The translations under genes and the position numbers were made by a program. Below, piece after piece: positions 11,075 through 23,489 of a DNA stretch of 64,000 nucleotides. The notes under the pieces were generated by a model. That model was not told where the DNA came from. It saw only the letters and a list, made by a program, of their open reading frames with translations, and did no database searches. Each line of letters begins with the position of its first letter. Position 1 is the stretch's first letter. The stretch covers positions 21,016,192 to 21,080,191 of the forward strand of contig OY754338.1 of NCBI GenBank assembly GCA_963573305.1. Direction: 5' to 3'. The stretch comes from Pyrrhosoma nymphula. Lineage: Eukaryota; Arthropoda; Insecta; Odonata; Coenagrionidae.

Positions 11075-11272
11075 GGGCAACGGCCTGCCACGATGGAAAC
11101 ACCGGTTCCCGATCAGTCACCGAAGTTAAGCAACGTTGGGCTTGGCTTGAGTTTAGAGGGGTGATCCTCCGATTCGTCCGAGTGCTGTTGCCCCTGTCTG
11201 CGCGTGGCAGACAGTATGTGCGAAATGACCTTAGCCGTCGAAGCACGTTAAACCAAAATACTACTACTACGA
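11075..11272 (+). repeat. 5S-rRNA-derived SINE, full length
   Basis: The first about 120 bases resemble 5S rRNA in order: GGGCAACGGCC, CACCGGTTCCCGATCAG, CACCGAAGTTAAGCAACG (the internal A-box region), a degenerate C-box (GGGGTGATCC) and GTGCTGTTGCCC at the end. A non-5S tail follows with the hairpin CTGTCTGC..GCAGACAG, ending in ACTACTACTAC. The whole is flanked by the 10-bp duplication ATTCGATCTA at 11065-11074 and 11273-11282, so it is a retroposed SINE (SINE3 type, pol III type 1 promoter) and not a 5S gene. A relative lies at 37325-37666. Confidence 0.82.
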
Positions 11273-11367
11273 ATTCGATCTAAACATTTTATTGGAAGTC
11301 AGGGTCAGAAACGACGAAATAATCTTACTGATAAATAATAAATATCATATAAACTCTACTAAAATTC

Positions 11368-11576
11368 ATAAAGAAATAGGCTGTAGGCATGACTTTGTGA
11401 ATATTATCCATCATGAAAGAATTAAAATACCTTCGTAAATTGCAGTTGTAATGTTTATCGTTAGACCCGGGTTTCGAGTGTCTTCACCTGAAGATGACAA
11501 AAAGTGTTGACATCCGGGTCGTAACAATAAATCTCACAAGTGGAATGAAATATGGTATTTTAACTCTTCCGTATAA
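11368..11576. mobile_element. Inverted PLE terminal-repeat pair without coding sequence
   Basis: Two copies of one sequence diverge from a centre near 11485. The plus strand reads CACCTGAAGATGAC..CCGGGTCGTAACAATAAATC and on to GGTATTTTAACTCTT. The minus strand reads CACTCGAAACCCGGGTC, TAACGATAAAC and on to GGTATTTTAATTCTTTC. The hammerhead parts are split: GAAA-ACCCGGGU-C survives on the minus arm, while the plus arm has a mutated core (CUGAAGA and no GAAA). ACTAAAATTC at 11358-11367 and 11577-11586 may be the target duplication, though it is AT-rich and could be chance. The left arm would then carry the extra tail. Confidence 0.62.
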
Positions 11577-11586
11577 ACTAAAATTC

Positions 11587-12825
11587 TAAACTAAAAAAGA
11601 ATTTAATTTTCATTTCATTAAATAAAAAATGTTTGGTCAACCAACTATCTCTGGATAGAGAATTAAAGGCACATCGCAATATATATATGGTCTAGCGCAT
11701 GTGAAAATACCTTTCACTTTATTACTCAGAATATTTTCCCACGAATATTTACCTCGTGTTTCAGAGGAGAATATTCTATCGTCTTCAAATATAAAGATCC
11801 GCCCAAGGATTAGCTTCACCTCACACCATCGCTGGTTCCCTCTGCCCCTCTCGCCCAGTGGGATGGCCATGGATTTTCACGTGTGCCCTTCAATTCGACC
11901 ACTTGACGTGGGATTGGACCCTTTTTGAGGACATGGGTCGCCGCCTAAGGGGAGTGCAGAATGGAACCACGCCCATCCCATTCCTATTTGGACGTCCGCA
12001 CGTCCACGTCTTATCGCGCCGGTGCCTTTGGCTCGACATATCGTATCGTTCTACCTTCCCTCGATGGCCCTCTCGAGAAAGGACCTTTTTCCCTTTTCTA
12101 CCCTACCACTCTAATTTCTCGACCCACAAGGAAGATGAGCATAAACTACGCTCACTTCTTCTCGACCAGGAAATCAATTGCCTTCCCTTTTGGATTCTTA
12201 GTACTTGGAGCGAGATTTTTCTCCAGTCGTAGATAGGGATCATGTACGAATTTCATTTTAAAATTTTAGCAGAACTTGTAGGAAGCATGAAGTGAATAAA
12301 CTAATAATAATGACGTAAAAACTTTTTTCTCATATTTGAACTTCCAAATCATTTACTAAATACACATACATGAAGCTTTAACTTATTTCATTCACGTCCT
12401 ACCTTAAAAATACATTTACAACCAAAAGTTGATTTGCGATTTTACAAAAATAAGTGGAAAGGATACTGATAAATAAATTTAAAATCGACTAAGCAAGCAT
12501 ATGAACATTTGCAGTTTAATTTTTCCCGCAACATATGCGTCAGAATGAATTCGTTTTTTTATTCTACCGTTCCATGAAAACGACTTCTATTTTATTGGCA
12601 AATATTGCAAAATCCGTACAACAGTGGCTCATGTTTTGGTCTCTAAAGAAAGATGAGATCTTAATTTTTTTAAGAGGCCGAATTCATGGAATTTCATGTG
12701 TTGCAATGATTTGACATACCGAAAAAAAAATCGTATGTTCGGATATCGGATAAATACCGTGAAATCGGATACTCCGAAACTGGAACATCGTTTTCAATGT
12801 ATACACTGGGATCGATAGTTTGCAG
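11587..12825. other. Unique DNA, unrecognised open frames
   Basis: 11810-12235 is GC-richer and holds overlapping plus-strand frames of 124 and 91 codons. Neither resembles a family I know, and two frames being open at once points to composition and not selection. The rest is AT-rich with nothing recognised. Confidence 0.45.
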
Positions 12826-12930
12826 CTTTGCTATTGGAGGATTGAGTAATGGATTCTCATTCCCAAGGCCTGAGTTTGAACCATAAAACTGGAGGAGATA
12901 TTTCCGTGAAATCCCATTTCATTTAGTTTT
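12826..12930 (+). repeat. tRNA-like SINE fragment, family 2
   Basis: GAGTAATGGATTCTCATTCC..AAGGCCTGAGTTTGAACC aligns with GAGCAATGGCTCCTTATCC..AAGGCTCAGGCTCGAATCCC in the longer SINE at 47036-47365, including the TTTCYGTGAAAT that follows. Only the tRNA-like head is present. Confidence 0.5.
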
Positions 12931-12934
12931 GCAG

Positions 12935-13320
12935 AATGGAGAATAAGCGTTGAACCTTCATGTAACTCGAACAAAGATCAAGTGGTACTCCTTCCTTATG
13001 AACCTAATTTTAGGCATATATTTTATCTAAATACAGAGAATACTCTGATAATACGTGTCTTAGATATCATATCGTCTCTTAGACACATAAAAAATATCTT
13101 AGAAACAGTGATCTACAACAGAATATCCTATCATTTTACATCATAACACAAAATCCAGTGAATATTTTGAATTACCAAGCAGAGAATGTATAAATATTAA
13201 TCTTTTTTTAACTGTTGAGTGGAAAGGCTCAGAGTTTAGTTTTTGGCGTTATTTGTTAGCCCATAATTTAAACGTATTGTAATATGCATCACTATTTGTT
13301 AAAGTAGGCGTAGCTTTGTT
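12935..13320. other. AT-rich spacer
   Basis: Nothing recognised. Short-range ATATC-type repetitions near 13060-13100 look like low complexity. Confidence 0.5.
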
Positions 13321-14110
13321 GTTGCGAGCATGCGCATTCCTTCCTCGCTCCCGCTATTTGCAGGGGACCGAAGGCACCTGCTGCCGAACATTTGAACCTT
13401 CTTGAATCACATCGTTTTCTCTGATAAGTTTCCTTTTTTGTCACCTTGAAAATATCGATTACGTCCAGGTGTATCGATACATGTCGCCCGTCCTAATTTG
13501 GTACGTGCCCTCCTTTCTTGGCCCTCAAAAGGTCCTTTGCTTCCGGCCTCCTCCCTCAGTCACCCGCCCATTCACTGCCTTCAGGAGGGGCGTAAACCAT
13601 TCCCTCCTCTTCCTCGGCAATCTATTCCTGCGGACAGCTGTGTGGGGGGGGAGAGAGAGAGAGGAGAGGGAGAGGCCGCGCGAAAGGCATGACGGGAGAT
13701 ATGGGATGGCGAGGAGGAAGAAGGAGGCTCCAGCAGGAGGAGAGGGTTGGAAGAGGAGATGGAAAAATAGATCGGGCGCAGTCGGAAGAAAAGGTTTTTC
13801 GGGGAAGTGGCCATCTTGTAGGGGGAGAGACGATTCCCGCGGTTACGCGACCGCGGAGTTTGAGGCAGGGAGGGAGCGGTGTGTTCCTGGAGAAGCGAGG
13901 GGAAGAGGGAAGGGGGGGGGGAGGAGAGGCGTAAACAGTCGAGCAGTGTATCGCGAACTCGCCAGGGATTGGATTCCCTTGCCAAAGTAGACTTCCACCT
14001 GGAGCTCATAGCGCGTGAGAACTGGATATGCTGCGGACGCTACACTCAGTTCCCCACGGTAATTTTAGAGCCAGAAACCAGCTTCCCGAACTAGCGGCCG
14101 TTCCATGCGC
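13320..14110. other. GC- and purine-rich island with GA repeat, possible promoter
   Basis: A sharp compositional island. It contains GAGCATGCGCATTCC (NRF-1-like) at about 13327, a GA dinucleotide run at about 13651-13668, GTGGCCATCTTGTAG (a YY1/Pho-like GCCATCTT core) at about 13807, CGCGGTTACGCGACCGCGG near 13838 and a G12 run near 13910. Both strands carry long overlapping open frames (173 codons plus, 142 codons minus), which I attribute to strand-biased composition. A CpG-island-like promoter of a host gene is possible; no transcript evidence is available here. Confidence 0.3.
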
Positions 14111-16214
14111 TGCATTAAGCGCTATAACGAGCATCTTCGTCAAAGTATGTGTATCATATTATGATGCATCCATGGATAGTGTTGCTCTGATTAATTACTT
14201 TAAACTACGCGGGTCTCCATAGGATCGTGGATTCTCTCTCACATTTATAACCTTGTTTTCCTCTTCAACATTTGAACAGACAGACCCTTCAAACTATTTC
14301 CCCCCTTAAGGTAGAGCCCTTCTAAGTATTATTTTCATACGTCAAGCATTGTTGGCAGGATACATATAACATGTCCCTAATTAATGATGATACGATAATA
14401 ATTATGAATAATTGTCAACCAGTAATTGTCAAACGGTAGAAGATTGTTCTTCAAGGCATACAAAGAGATTCAGTGTAATAAAGATGGACTTATTCAATGT
14501 CACCGAGGAGTTAAAGATTTTTTTTTTAATTAGCGGTGAGACTACATGCATATGAAATCAACAATAGAAAAATACGAAAAGAAAAAAAATGCTCTCACCA
14601 TGGAAGCGGGAAAAAATACTTACTATTATCAGTAACTATTGCTGTTGACCATCTTGAAAACACAGTAAACAATGACAGTGCAACGTGTACCTATTGTCAA
14701 TGTCGTACAATCTAGCATTAATTCTCTCCACTCCTGACGTATCTCAAGACTTCAGCAAGTATTAAACCAGTTTGTTTTCATAGCTCCACGGGCTAAAAAA
14801 AATTAAATCCCCATTTCGCCATAAAGGCTAGAGTAAGTTGAAGCTAAAAATGACGAATTGAAAATTTTGCTATCGGTGCTAAATTTTTGATTAACACAAT
14901 TTTATTTTTTTCGCAATTGACGAAGAAATGCTTATTCCACATAATAAGAGAAAATCGAGGCATGCTATTGGAGGCACGTGCATTGGAGGTTCTACTTTAT
15001 CCATTCGTATCCTCCTTCGTATGCGTATCCGCCTTGGAATAACACTTCCAAATCACAAATATTTTCTTTCCATTTCTCACTTAGTAAATTTATCACAACC
15101 TTCAGTATTCTTGTGCCACTTTATACATACTTCGTCCAATCCACCTCTCACGTTAGAGCTTATTTCCCTGAATTCATAATTTCTGACTATGTACTATTCA
15201 ACTACTTCGTTAAAAATCCCTATGAGAGAACAAAACTTGTCACCTGATCAACTGAGGGGGTAGGGTATAATCCACTATAGACACTGAAGATAAGAGAAAG
15301 ACTCAAGTTAACAGAAGGGAAAAAAATTTTCATGCTGATATTGAGTACATTTTTGTATCGACACTGTATTAGCCACTGCAAATTTGGAAGACAACTGAAG
15401 AAAATATGAAATTAGAGGTAGTGATTGAACAAAAACAGGACAGTTTTCCATCAATTCAGCAATCACCACCACAGAAATAACGAATATAAACACTATTAGA
15501 CTTCCTTTTCAGCCATAATAGTTACGAAACCATTTTCCTCTTTATACATGCAATTCCTCCTTATTAACAGGATATTTCGGATCATGATACAATAACTTCA
15601 TTAGTAACAAGCATGAGAATCATTAAATATTGGAGCAGAGATTTTCCCAGCGAGCAAAAACTTTCTTTCGACTATAATTTAAATATAACTGAGATGTAAT
15701 TTGAAATTAAGGGATAAAGCATGGGATTATTTTAAACTATGAGCATAGGAAGTCTTGAACTAATTCAGAATAAAATTGAAGGAGCCAGGCCTGACATATA
15801 ATATAAACGATAAATAACCTTCCTAAAAAAACAAATTTCGTTGTTTCTGCATATTTTATCCCTGGAATGAAGAACGTTTTACTATACTATTAGAAATGGT
15901 GGTTTTATGTTCTTGGGTAAGGTACCAATAAGAATAAAATATGATAAAGATTCTTATTTTTTCAATCGAATTTCGTATTCCGGTCGAAATTTCGAAAATT
16001 TTTCTAAAATGTAACGATTTTTCGCAATATTTTAGTGTTTTTGAGTCATCGTCCCCATAACGACCATATGCTTATTGTTTAAGTCGAGATTCTGTGTATA
16101 TCCGTTAATTCAATGATTCTTTACACTAAATAAGGTATGAATGGTTTATTACAATGTATTAATGTTGATTTTTCTCCTTCCTGTTGATATTCAACGGACA
16201 CCTTCTCTAGTAAT
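14110..16214. other. AT-rich unique DNA
   Basis: No gene or repeat recognised. Pyrimidine-rich stretches near 14990-15150 give short frames without family resemblance. Confidence 0.5.
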
Positions 16215-16291
16215 TAAATAAGAACTCAATAGTTCATAATTAACTCTGTGATATTCCATTGTGTTTGTCGATGAATATCTTTCACTAAGAT

Positions 16292-16803
16292 TTCACGGTG
16301 ACATACCTAGGTGCAGTATCTCAGAAAATGGCTCACCTTCTACCTAGAGACGAATTCCGCATGGCTTATAGACCTAATGCCACTCTCCGAAAGCTGCTAG
16401 TAAAATGTAAGGACCCGATAGAGCAATTAGACCGATGTGGAGTATATTCATTGAAATGCAGCGATTGCAATGGTTTCTACGTGGGGCAGACAGGCCTGTG
16501 TGTGTGGGTTTCTGTGTCAGAAGAAAAGAACATTTAAGTGCTTATAAAAACATCAAAGAGGATAAAAGTAATTTTGCTAAACACTTAAAATGTAGCACCC
16601 ACAGGAATGATTTTACAATGAATATCCTAAAATTATGCAACGACCGCCGCGAATCAGATACAAGAGAGCAGTTGGAAATTTTAAAAATTTTGAATAACCA
16701 CGACAACACCCTCATTAACGAATACCTTTACCCTTCCTATTCTGGTCTTCGTTTCAAACTTCTTCTCCCCTTCCATTACGTAACTAAGGAAACAATAGGA
16801 TAA
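16292..16803 (+). pseudogene. PLE C-terminal connector and GIY-YIG endonuclease, frameshifted
   Basis: The first frame reads PRDEFRMAYRPNATLRKLL, then DRCGVYSLKCSDC and NGFYVGQTG, which are the GIY (GVY) and YIG (YVG) halves of the nuclease. Coding then shifts frame within the GT-rich stretch around 16498-16520. It continues in the next frame as VRRKEHLSAYKNIKEDKSN to a natural-looking stop at 16801-16803 (ending VTKETIG). The nuclease nicks target DNA for priming in PLEs. The whole RT domain is missing, so the copy is 5'-truncated. The rest of the sequence is remarkably clean, so the truncation may be fairly recent. Confidence 0.85.
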
Positions 16804-16821
16804 ACAGATCTCAATTAATAC

Positions 16822-16862
16822 CTGATGATGGTTATTATTCACTGAAACCCGGGTCGCTTAGT
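16822..16862 (+). ncRNA. Hammerhead ribozyme core, partly decayed
   Basis: CUGAUGA (16822-16828) and GAAA (16844-16847) are intact, and stem III is the 8-base palindrome ACCCGGGU with predicted cut after C16855. Stem II is weak (GGU with ACU-like pairing), and stem I barely pairs. The catalytic core survives, but folding is probably compromised. Confidence 0.65.
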
Positions 16863-16919
16863 TTAAATAAAAGTGGTATTAGTAAAAGATATTCACCGAC
16901 AAACATAAATAAGAACTCA

Positions 16920-19900
16920 TCTAGCATGAAACCTACCTACCTTTTAGTTTCTGACGTAGGTTTTCGTAACTTTCAGGTTCGCAGTTAGGTAGGATGAAAC
17001 GCGGACGAAACCCAAAGACCTGCCTAACTGCTACATACATTTACCCTGCCTTGCGAAAATTCACGCAGTCCTGTTATGAGAGAGAGAGGGGTGGACTAAG
17101 GGCTATTTGGGAGCGATATTCAAGCCACCACCATTTCCACTGCTCGTATTTCATTCCTCCTCTCGCAACAGGCAGTATAACATCTAATTACCCCAAAGAC
17201 AATTCCGCTTAAGACGGAGCAATTAATTCTTCCGGGGGGATTGGCTGTTTCCACGGACTCTATAAGGGGTGGGGTAGCACGGAGACGAGAGCGAGGTGGA
17301 AGAGGGAAGATGGCAGGAGAGCACCTCGCCTCAAGTGGTCTTAATTCTCCCAAAAGAACCGCGGGCCGGCTTTATTGGCAGCCAGGCAACCCTCGAGATC
17401 GGCACCATCTGCCGGACGCACGGTGAACTATATTGAAGGAACGAGGGTAGTCTATATGCAAGTTAGAATGAGCAGTATTAACGCTTATACATGAAAAGAT
17501 CAAAAGAAATAACGAGATAGTTGCTCTGCTATACAACTCTGTTACACAATCGTAATTTTGGTATAAAATGTTTGAGCGCCATCGGCCATAATGGGCATTA
17601 CTCTGACAATATCGCCTAAAATTGAAATGTAGGTTACTCAGACTTTTATATTAATGAACAAACAGCCAGTATTGTAGAATGGCTGCAAGCATCAGACAAA
17701 TCTACAGCATTTTGAGCTTTAGGTATATAGTCCCAACTCCCGTCTCTCCCGCACCTAATGCAACCCACCGTATCAACCTTCTTTCCATAGCATCCCTCCA
17801 TTAATACCAACCTTCCCTTAACTTACATCACCTTCCATCCATCATTGACTTACGTGATGATGCCCACCATTCCAAAAAACCGGCTCATATTCAAAATAAT
17901 CCTCCCAATATCCTGTCTTCTATTAATACAGCTTCTATAATTTACCTCATTTTCTTTTATAAAAATTAAGCCAAAAACTAACGAGATTGAAGATGTTTGA
18001 TGAGAATTCCGTCGTAATGCTACGGGATAAAAACACCTGAATGGGATCAAAAAAAGCAATTTTGTGACAGCAACATTTTCAAAAACCTAGGTTTCGTTGA
18101 AACAAATCCCAAGGTGGCAATATCTATACATATTTTTCACGCACCCAAATATTATATAAATGTTGGCCATCTTGTACCTTATTTTTCACAAAGAGTAGGT
18201 AGTAGTATCTAAACATAGACCCTAAAAATATGTAAACGGAATATTGTAACCATAACATGGAGTATATTGTCTTATTGATAATGTAACCCATAATATAATA
18301 AAATAATATATCATCCAGGTCTATTTCAATGGATATTTTATGGAAGGATCTGATGCTTTCCCGGCCTATTATCTTAATGAAGTCTATTTGAATCTTCAGC
18401 CTGTTGAGAGGTTCCATTATCTCTGACTTACAGGATGACGAGGAACATGACGGACCTCGAGACGTGGAGGCAATGGAATTTTTCACCCGGTTGTTGTATA
18501 CATTATTTGTTTAAGTGATCATATTGGCAAAAAGAGTGTCCTTTTACATCGCCATATCGAGAACTTTATTCCAAGCATACTATTCATAAAAAATTGTCGC
18601 CACTCTCACTTTGAGGTTGGTATGGTACAACATCGAGTTTGCGGTCCATATGCATTGCCGTATCGCAAGACGTTACTCTAGCAAGACATAGGTTTATGAC
18701 GTTATACGCAAGACAGCTGGGGGAGTTAAGAGCGGTTGGTGTTGGAAATGGGTGAAAGGAGTGGTATGGGGGATATGGAGGGGGAGGCCATGCATCTAGG
18801 TCCGATTGGAATTTAAACCGTCTTTCAATTAGCACCAAAGGAAGCAACCAACCCCCTCGCACTCACTTTCATTGCCCCCGTTCATGGTCTCAATGAGTTC
18901 AAGGGGGTTGGAAGAACCCGAGGGTGATGTGGGCCACACACAAGGGCGACTTATAAGCGCGCATGTGTCGGGGTTTAAAACGCTTTTTCCTGGAGGGGAA
19001 GAAGAGGCTGACTGCTTTAATAAGACGGCTTCACTTAAGGGATACTTTCATTCCAGTGCTAATCAATGCACTGAGCCTAGAGTGCCCGCTTGGGAGATGT
19101 GCTGATCGTATTATTATAACGAATTACAGAACTTAACCAATAAACACGTCTACGGTAATCCACGTCAAACAGTTGTATTTCCAAACTTCATACATCATCA
19201 AGATTTATCCCCATTATATTTTGGTGCCCCCACCCAGAATCTCAGTGAGCAAGTAACGAGTTTATTTTTGACAAAAGCATTAGTATCGTATCCGTGTGAG
19301 GTTTTACAACTCTTGAGATGGTTTGAAAAGCAAATTTCGTTTGCTTATTCATTAACATAACACTTCACTCTTCCGTATTTGAAATGCCTTTTTTAACTAT
19401 CGTGCTTCATCTTTATCAGTTAAGCGGAGATTAAGAGACGCTCAAATACTGGAAGGAAGGCAGTCAGTAGTAATAATATTTGTCGAAGAAAGCAAAAATT
19501 GAGGTTTTTTGACTGTTACTTCCCCGGAAGGAAGTGGCGTGATGATTATGTATCTTTTCCATTTCCTCCGAGAGAATTCTAGGTAATTTGGCGGTGATAG
19601 TAACAACAAGTTACGATGGTACTAATGCATATTTAGCGCCATGGATGGTACGCACGACGGTCGGTGAGTTGACACTATAAACGCGGAAAGACTAGAACAC
19701 TGTGCGCGCCTAGTTGCAACAACGCCGGCGAACTTTCAAGGAGTATCGCAGGAAAAGCGTGAGATGACGCCGGTTGCCAGGAAGGGAAATTTCACGCTCC
19801 GAGTGGAAAGGGCAAGGGGAGGTCGAAGGGGGGGAGGGGGAGGAAGGGAGGGGGGTTGTGGCAGAAGTGACAAGACAGGCATCGCGCCTAGGGAAGGCAC

Positions 19901-22900
19901 TCTCTGTCTCAGACGCCGGAAGTGATCATTTGCTCCGAACCCCTCCGCGAGGGTACATTAAAAAAATGACACCCTTAAAACGCCCCTTGAACTACAGCCG
20001 CCCCTTTGGCTAATTAATGTATATTTCCTTGTGCTCCATTGTCGGCCTCACTAATTTCCTAAAACAAGTCATAGAGCCAATTACTATGGTTCCGTTCCAG
20101 CTAAGCGTCCAGTTGATTTGTTTCAATCTAGTTTCTCTCTTAAACCTTGAGACCCAATTTAAGTCGTAGGGAACTCACATGACGGGTCACTGTTGCTTGT
20201 GAAGCCGTCAGGTGCTCGCAAACTATTAACAATTAGCCAAATAAATCTACATGACGAATCTAAATAGAATGTAGATAACCAATATTGGTTATCAACATAC
20301 GACAGAAGATCATAGTCACACCCCATCGTCGAACTCCCTATTTTTTTTTAAAGAAGTCTAAGGACAAATCAGTTTACATGTTCCACTTAAGAGTACAAGT
20401 AAAAATTTCCTAACATAAAATTTCAATTTGAAATTGGGCACACCAACACTTTATGCCATACTTACTGAGAATATTTGCACAATATAAAGAATCAATTGGA
20501 CTTTGTCGTATTATTATAAGGATTCTCAGGATCGATAAATGACCAGAAAATGATCTAAAATCTATACTTTCTACACAGTGAATAGTAATCGTAACTAACA
20601 CCTTCATACAAAGGATATTTATCTCATTAATCTTTAGCGTTTCCGTCCAAAAACCCATCTTCTGCTCTATATCGCTCTAAAATACATCACATTTTCTTCT
20701 ATGGCGTTGGAAGCAATTTAAGACGTTTTAAGGTCTATAAAATCCACCTCATTATTTTTTGTAGTATTCCGCCTAAAAGGCTCGCTATCTGAGATCATCT
20801 GTTATTCTGCTCTTATCTCAACATATTCTCGCATTCACACAAATATGACGCGTGGTGTGAGTAGCGCGGAAAATCACAACCATGATTCTTCCAAACTATA
20901 CCCATTGATCATTAATAAATTACCATCTCACGAGAAGTTTTTAGAAACAAGCTGCTCTCAATTGTCATTAGAATTTTAAAGAACCTGCCTTCACACTACA
21001 GTGTAGCAACGCATTACTAAGGTTCGGAATTCCGATTCCCGGCATCGTGGTAAGAAGCAGAAAATTATTCTGAATATAAGCTCGTCTGTCTGAAGAAACA
21101 TGATAGCATAAAGATGATAAACATTGATTTTCGAGTTTACACCGAAATTGTGTCGTAGTTGCGTTACTCAAACAGTGGGATGATGCATAAACCGGGCTAA
21201 AGAACAGTATGATAAATATGAGAACACCGCAATGATTTTGAAAATAATCGCTTATTAGAAGGTCCAATTATAATAAATTATTATGATCGTAATGACTAAG
21301 GAAAGCAAAAGGAATTGGGGAGCAGTGTGACGTAATAGAACAGCTCAATCCGATTTTCAAAGGGATAATTTACATAATTATTATTCCACTTCTGGAAATA
21401 GTTACAGGATATAAAGGATACAGGAAATTCGGATACCGATAAGGTTTTGCAGTAAAACTGTTCTCCTTTACTTATGAAAAGGTCTCATGGTTTAAGTAAG
21501 GATGGAGCCTCTGGAGTGCCAAAGCTAATATAACATCTTGAGCTTCCAGGATAGTAGCATTTCAGAGAAGCGGCAGGAGGCACAAAGGGAATGGAAATGA
21601 TCCGCCCCTTATAGCGATGCTAATAAGAGACCTCCACACACTAAGACGGAACCTGCCACCAAATGAACTCTATTCTTCCATTTCGAATCGAGATTATCTG
21701 CGACGGGATATTTTCTATTCTTTGATTAACCATTGAATCTATTTACGTAATGCTACCTAATTTTACCGAATATTGCGGTATCTAAGCTTCCTCAAACTAA
21801 AAATGCCTAAAATGTGTTCATCTTTAATATCACATGCAATGGGTCATTAAAACTATAAAGTAAAAATTCCATTCGAACTTAAATATAGGCATTATCTTAC
21901 CATTGCAAGTTAAAATTGGAATCAAATGCTAAGTAAGGTTAAAAATACGACCAATACCGTCATAATTTGACAAATTTTCAGTATTAAAATTTTCGTAATG
22001 AGGTGCAATCTGAGAGCGTTAAATAAACTATTGCTATTTATCCATAAGCCAAAATAAAATTTCAGCAATAAGAACCCAGAACCTAATTTATTATTTTTAG
22101 TGGGAGATTGTAAAGTGCTGCTTCAAAGAGATGGTTAGCGTTGAAATAACTGAGAACGTTGACGATTCACGCAGAAATTGCCACGAGAAAAAATCCAACT
22201 AAACTTGGAACCACGAACCTTTGCCCACGAACCTTTGCCGCAGTGGTCTGCACATTGGCTCGGCAAACCAAACGTCGCCTTCATTTCCGATCACAATGTA
22301 TTTTGCTTTCGTGGCGATTTATACACATTTCATCACCATTCTTCGCAAGGATGAAAATCATCATATACTTTGATCGTTGGCTGCACAAGAGATGATTGTA
22401 TAAAAGACACTGTTTTAGGAGACAAGCATGCGTGCAAAAGCTGGTAGAAAACTCGTTGACTTAGAAAATTTTACAGAGTAACGTCTTGTATCCTGTATAA
22501 GAATCGTAGTTAATAATAGTGACCACCTTAAAATTAATATTACCGATTAGATGCATTGGCAAAATAATGACGGAGACCCTTCTGTAAATATGGAAGATTC
22601 ATAGAAGCATTTACATAAAAAACAGGAGCAAATGGGTATGATGTAATGGTGTATCCACGCCTATCAATAATTCCCACAAACTTCATCCTCCTTTATTTTC
22701 TTTATAACTAGAATGCTTAGAAAAAAAGTATCTAAAAGTAACCCTGTGTAGTGGAGGAGGCTTCTTTTGCCACATAAATATTCATTAAATATTATATTTT
22801 TCTTAACCCTTTCTTACAGTCAAGGAATATGATAATTTTTGCAAAAACGAATGTTAGAGGTACCAAAATGTGATATTGATTGGAATGGAAGATAAGCATG

Positions 22901-23253
22901 AAGAATGAGAAGGTCAAAACAGATTGTGTATTTATTTTTCAATAATTGGGAATTAATGTGAGTAGATAACAAAACAACAATGTTAAAGAGGAGTGAGAAT
23001 TGGAAGAGGAAATAACTCGGCTGTGCTTTTTAATTGGATGCTAAATCAGAGCATAGAAGGAAGAGTCGGTGGATAAATTGCACGAGACAAAACTTATAGA
23101 AACAAAACATTTTCAGCAACAGAATAGTGACAAAAATCTAGTAAAAAGAGTTCCAAAGTGATGAAAAAAAATTATATTTTCCCTCACTCCACAAGAATTA
23201 TTTTCATTACTATTTATCCTCCTCGTTGTCGCCATAATGGAAGGAGTTTTATG
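16920..23253. other. Long unique stretch with purine/G-rich patches
   Basis: No gene is supported over about 6.3 kb. Patches that stand out: 17220-17430 (GC-rich, with AAGATGGC at about 17305 and CCAGGCAACC), 18700-18960 (G-rich), and 19640-20000, where 19828-19855 is a run of four G-tracts separated by one to five bases, able to form a G-quadruplex. The remainder is AT-rich. Short frames there show no family resemblance. Confidence 0.45.
19828..19855 (+). other. Potential G-quadruplex
   Basis: Four or more tracts of three to seven G separated by A, AGGAA and A meet the usual G3+N1-7 pattern on the plus strand. It lies in a G-rich island that has no coding evidence. Confidence 0.6.
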
Positions 23254-23255
23254 TA

Positions 23256-23485
23256 CAGTCGCTGCATAAAGTCTGGCGACATCGCCAACTTAATCCCCTC
23301 AATTCACTAGCCCCCAAGACGAGGTACCGATTCACGACTACTCTGGCAACTTTCTCACCTCCCTCCCACCCCCCTCTCTATCTCCCATCCCCAACCCTCA
23401 CTTCTGTATCTGTGGACCCACACAACATCGTAGTTTCGCTCTTTCGGGGCTTTTGTTGATGTCGCTAAACTTTATGCGGTGACTA
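23256..23485. mobile_element. 230-bp Tc1/mariner-type MITE
   Basis: Terminal inverted repeats of about 28 bases: CAGTCGCTGCATAAAGT on the left, and the complement of the right end reads TAGTCACCGCATAAAGT; both continue to GCGACATC. TA dinucleotides flank both ends (23254-23255 and 23486-23487), as expected for Tc1/mariner insertion. The interior is C-rich and non-coding. Confidence 0.75.
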
Positions 23486-23489
23486 TACC

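Larger units (their letters stand above)
16229..16905 (+). mobile_element. 5'-truncated Penelope-like element with 14-bp target duplication
   Basis: The perfect 14-bp direct repeat TAAATAAGAACTCA lies at 16215-16228 and 16906-16919. Between them are a GIY-YIG coding remnant, a hammerhead core and an inverted pair of terminal segments: TGTTTGTCGATGAATATC at 16262 and its complement ending at 16905. The left arm extends 33 bases beyond the inverted repeat (16229-16261). This is the same asymmetric design as the element at 4003-5929, with the longer arm on the other side. Confidence 0.85.

Noticed and set aside
11075..11200. A 5S rRNA gene
   Set aside because: The C-box is degenerate, the middle is diverged, a non-5S tail follows, and a target duplication flanks it. 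It is a retroposed SINE.
13469..14009. Overlapping 173-codon plus-strand and 142-codon minus-strand open frames
   Set aside because: Both occupy the same purine-rich island and have low-complexity composition. Strand bias removes stop codons and explains them.
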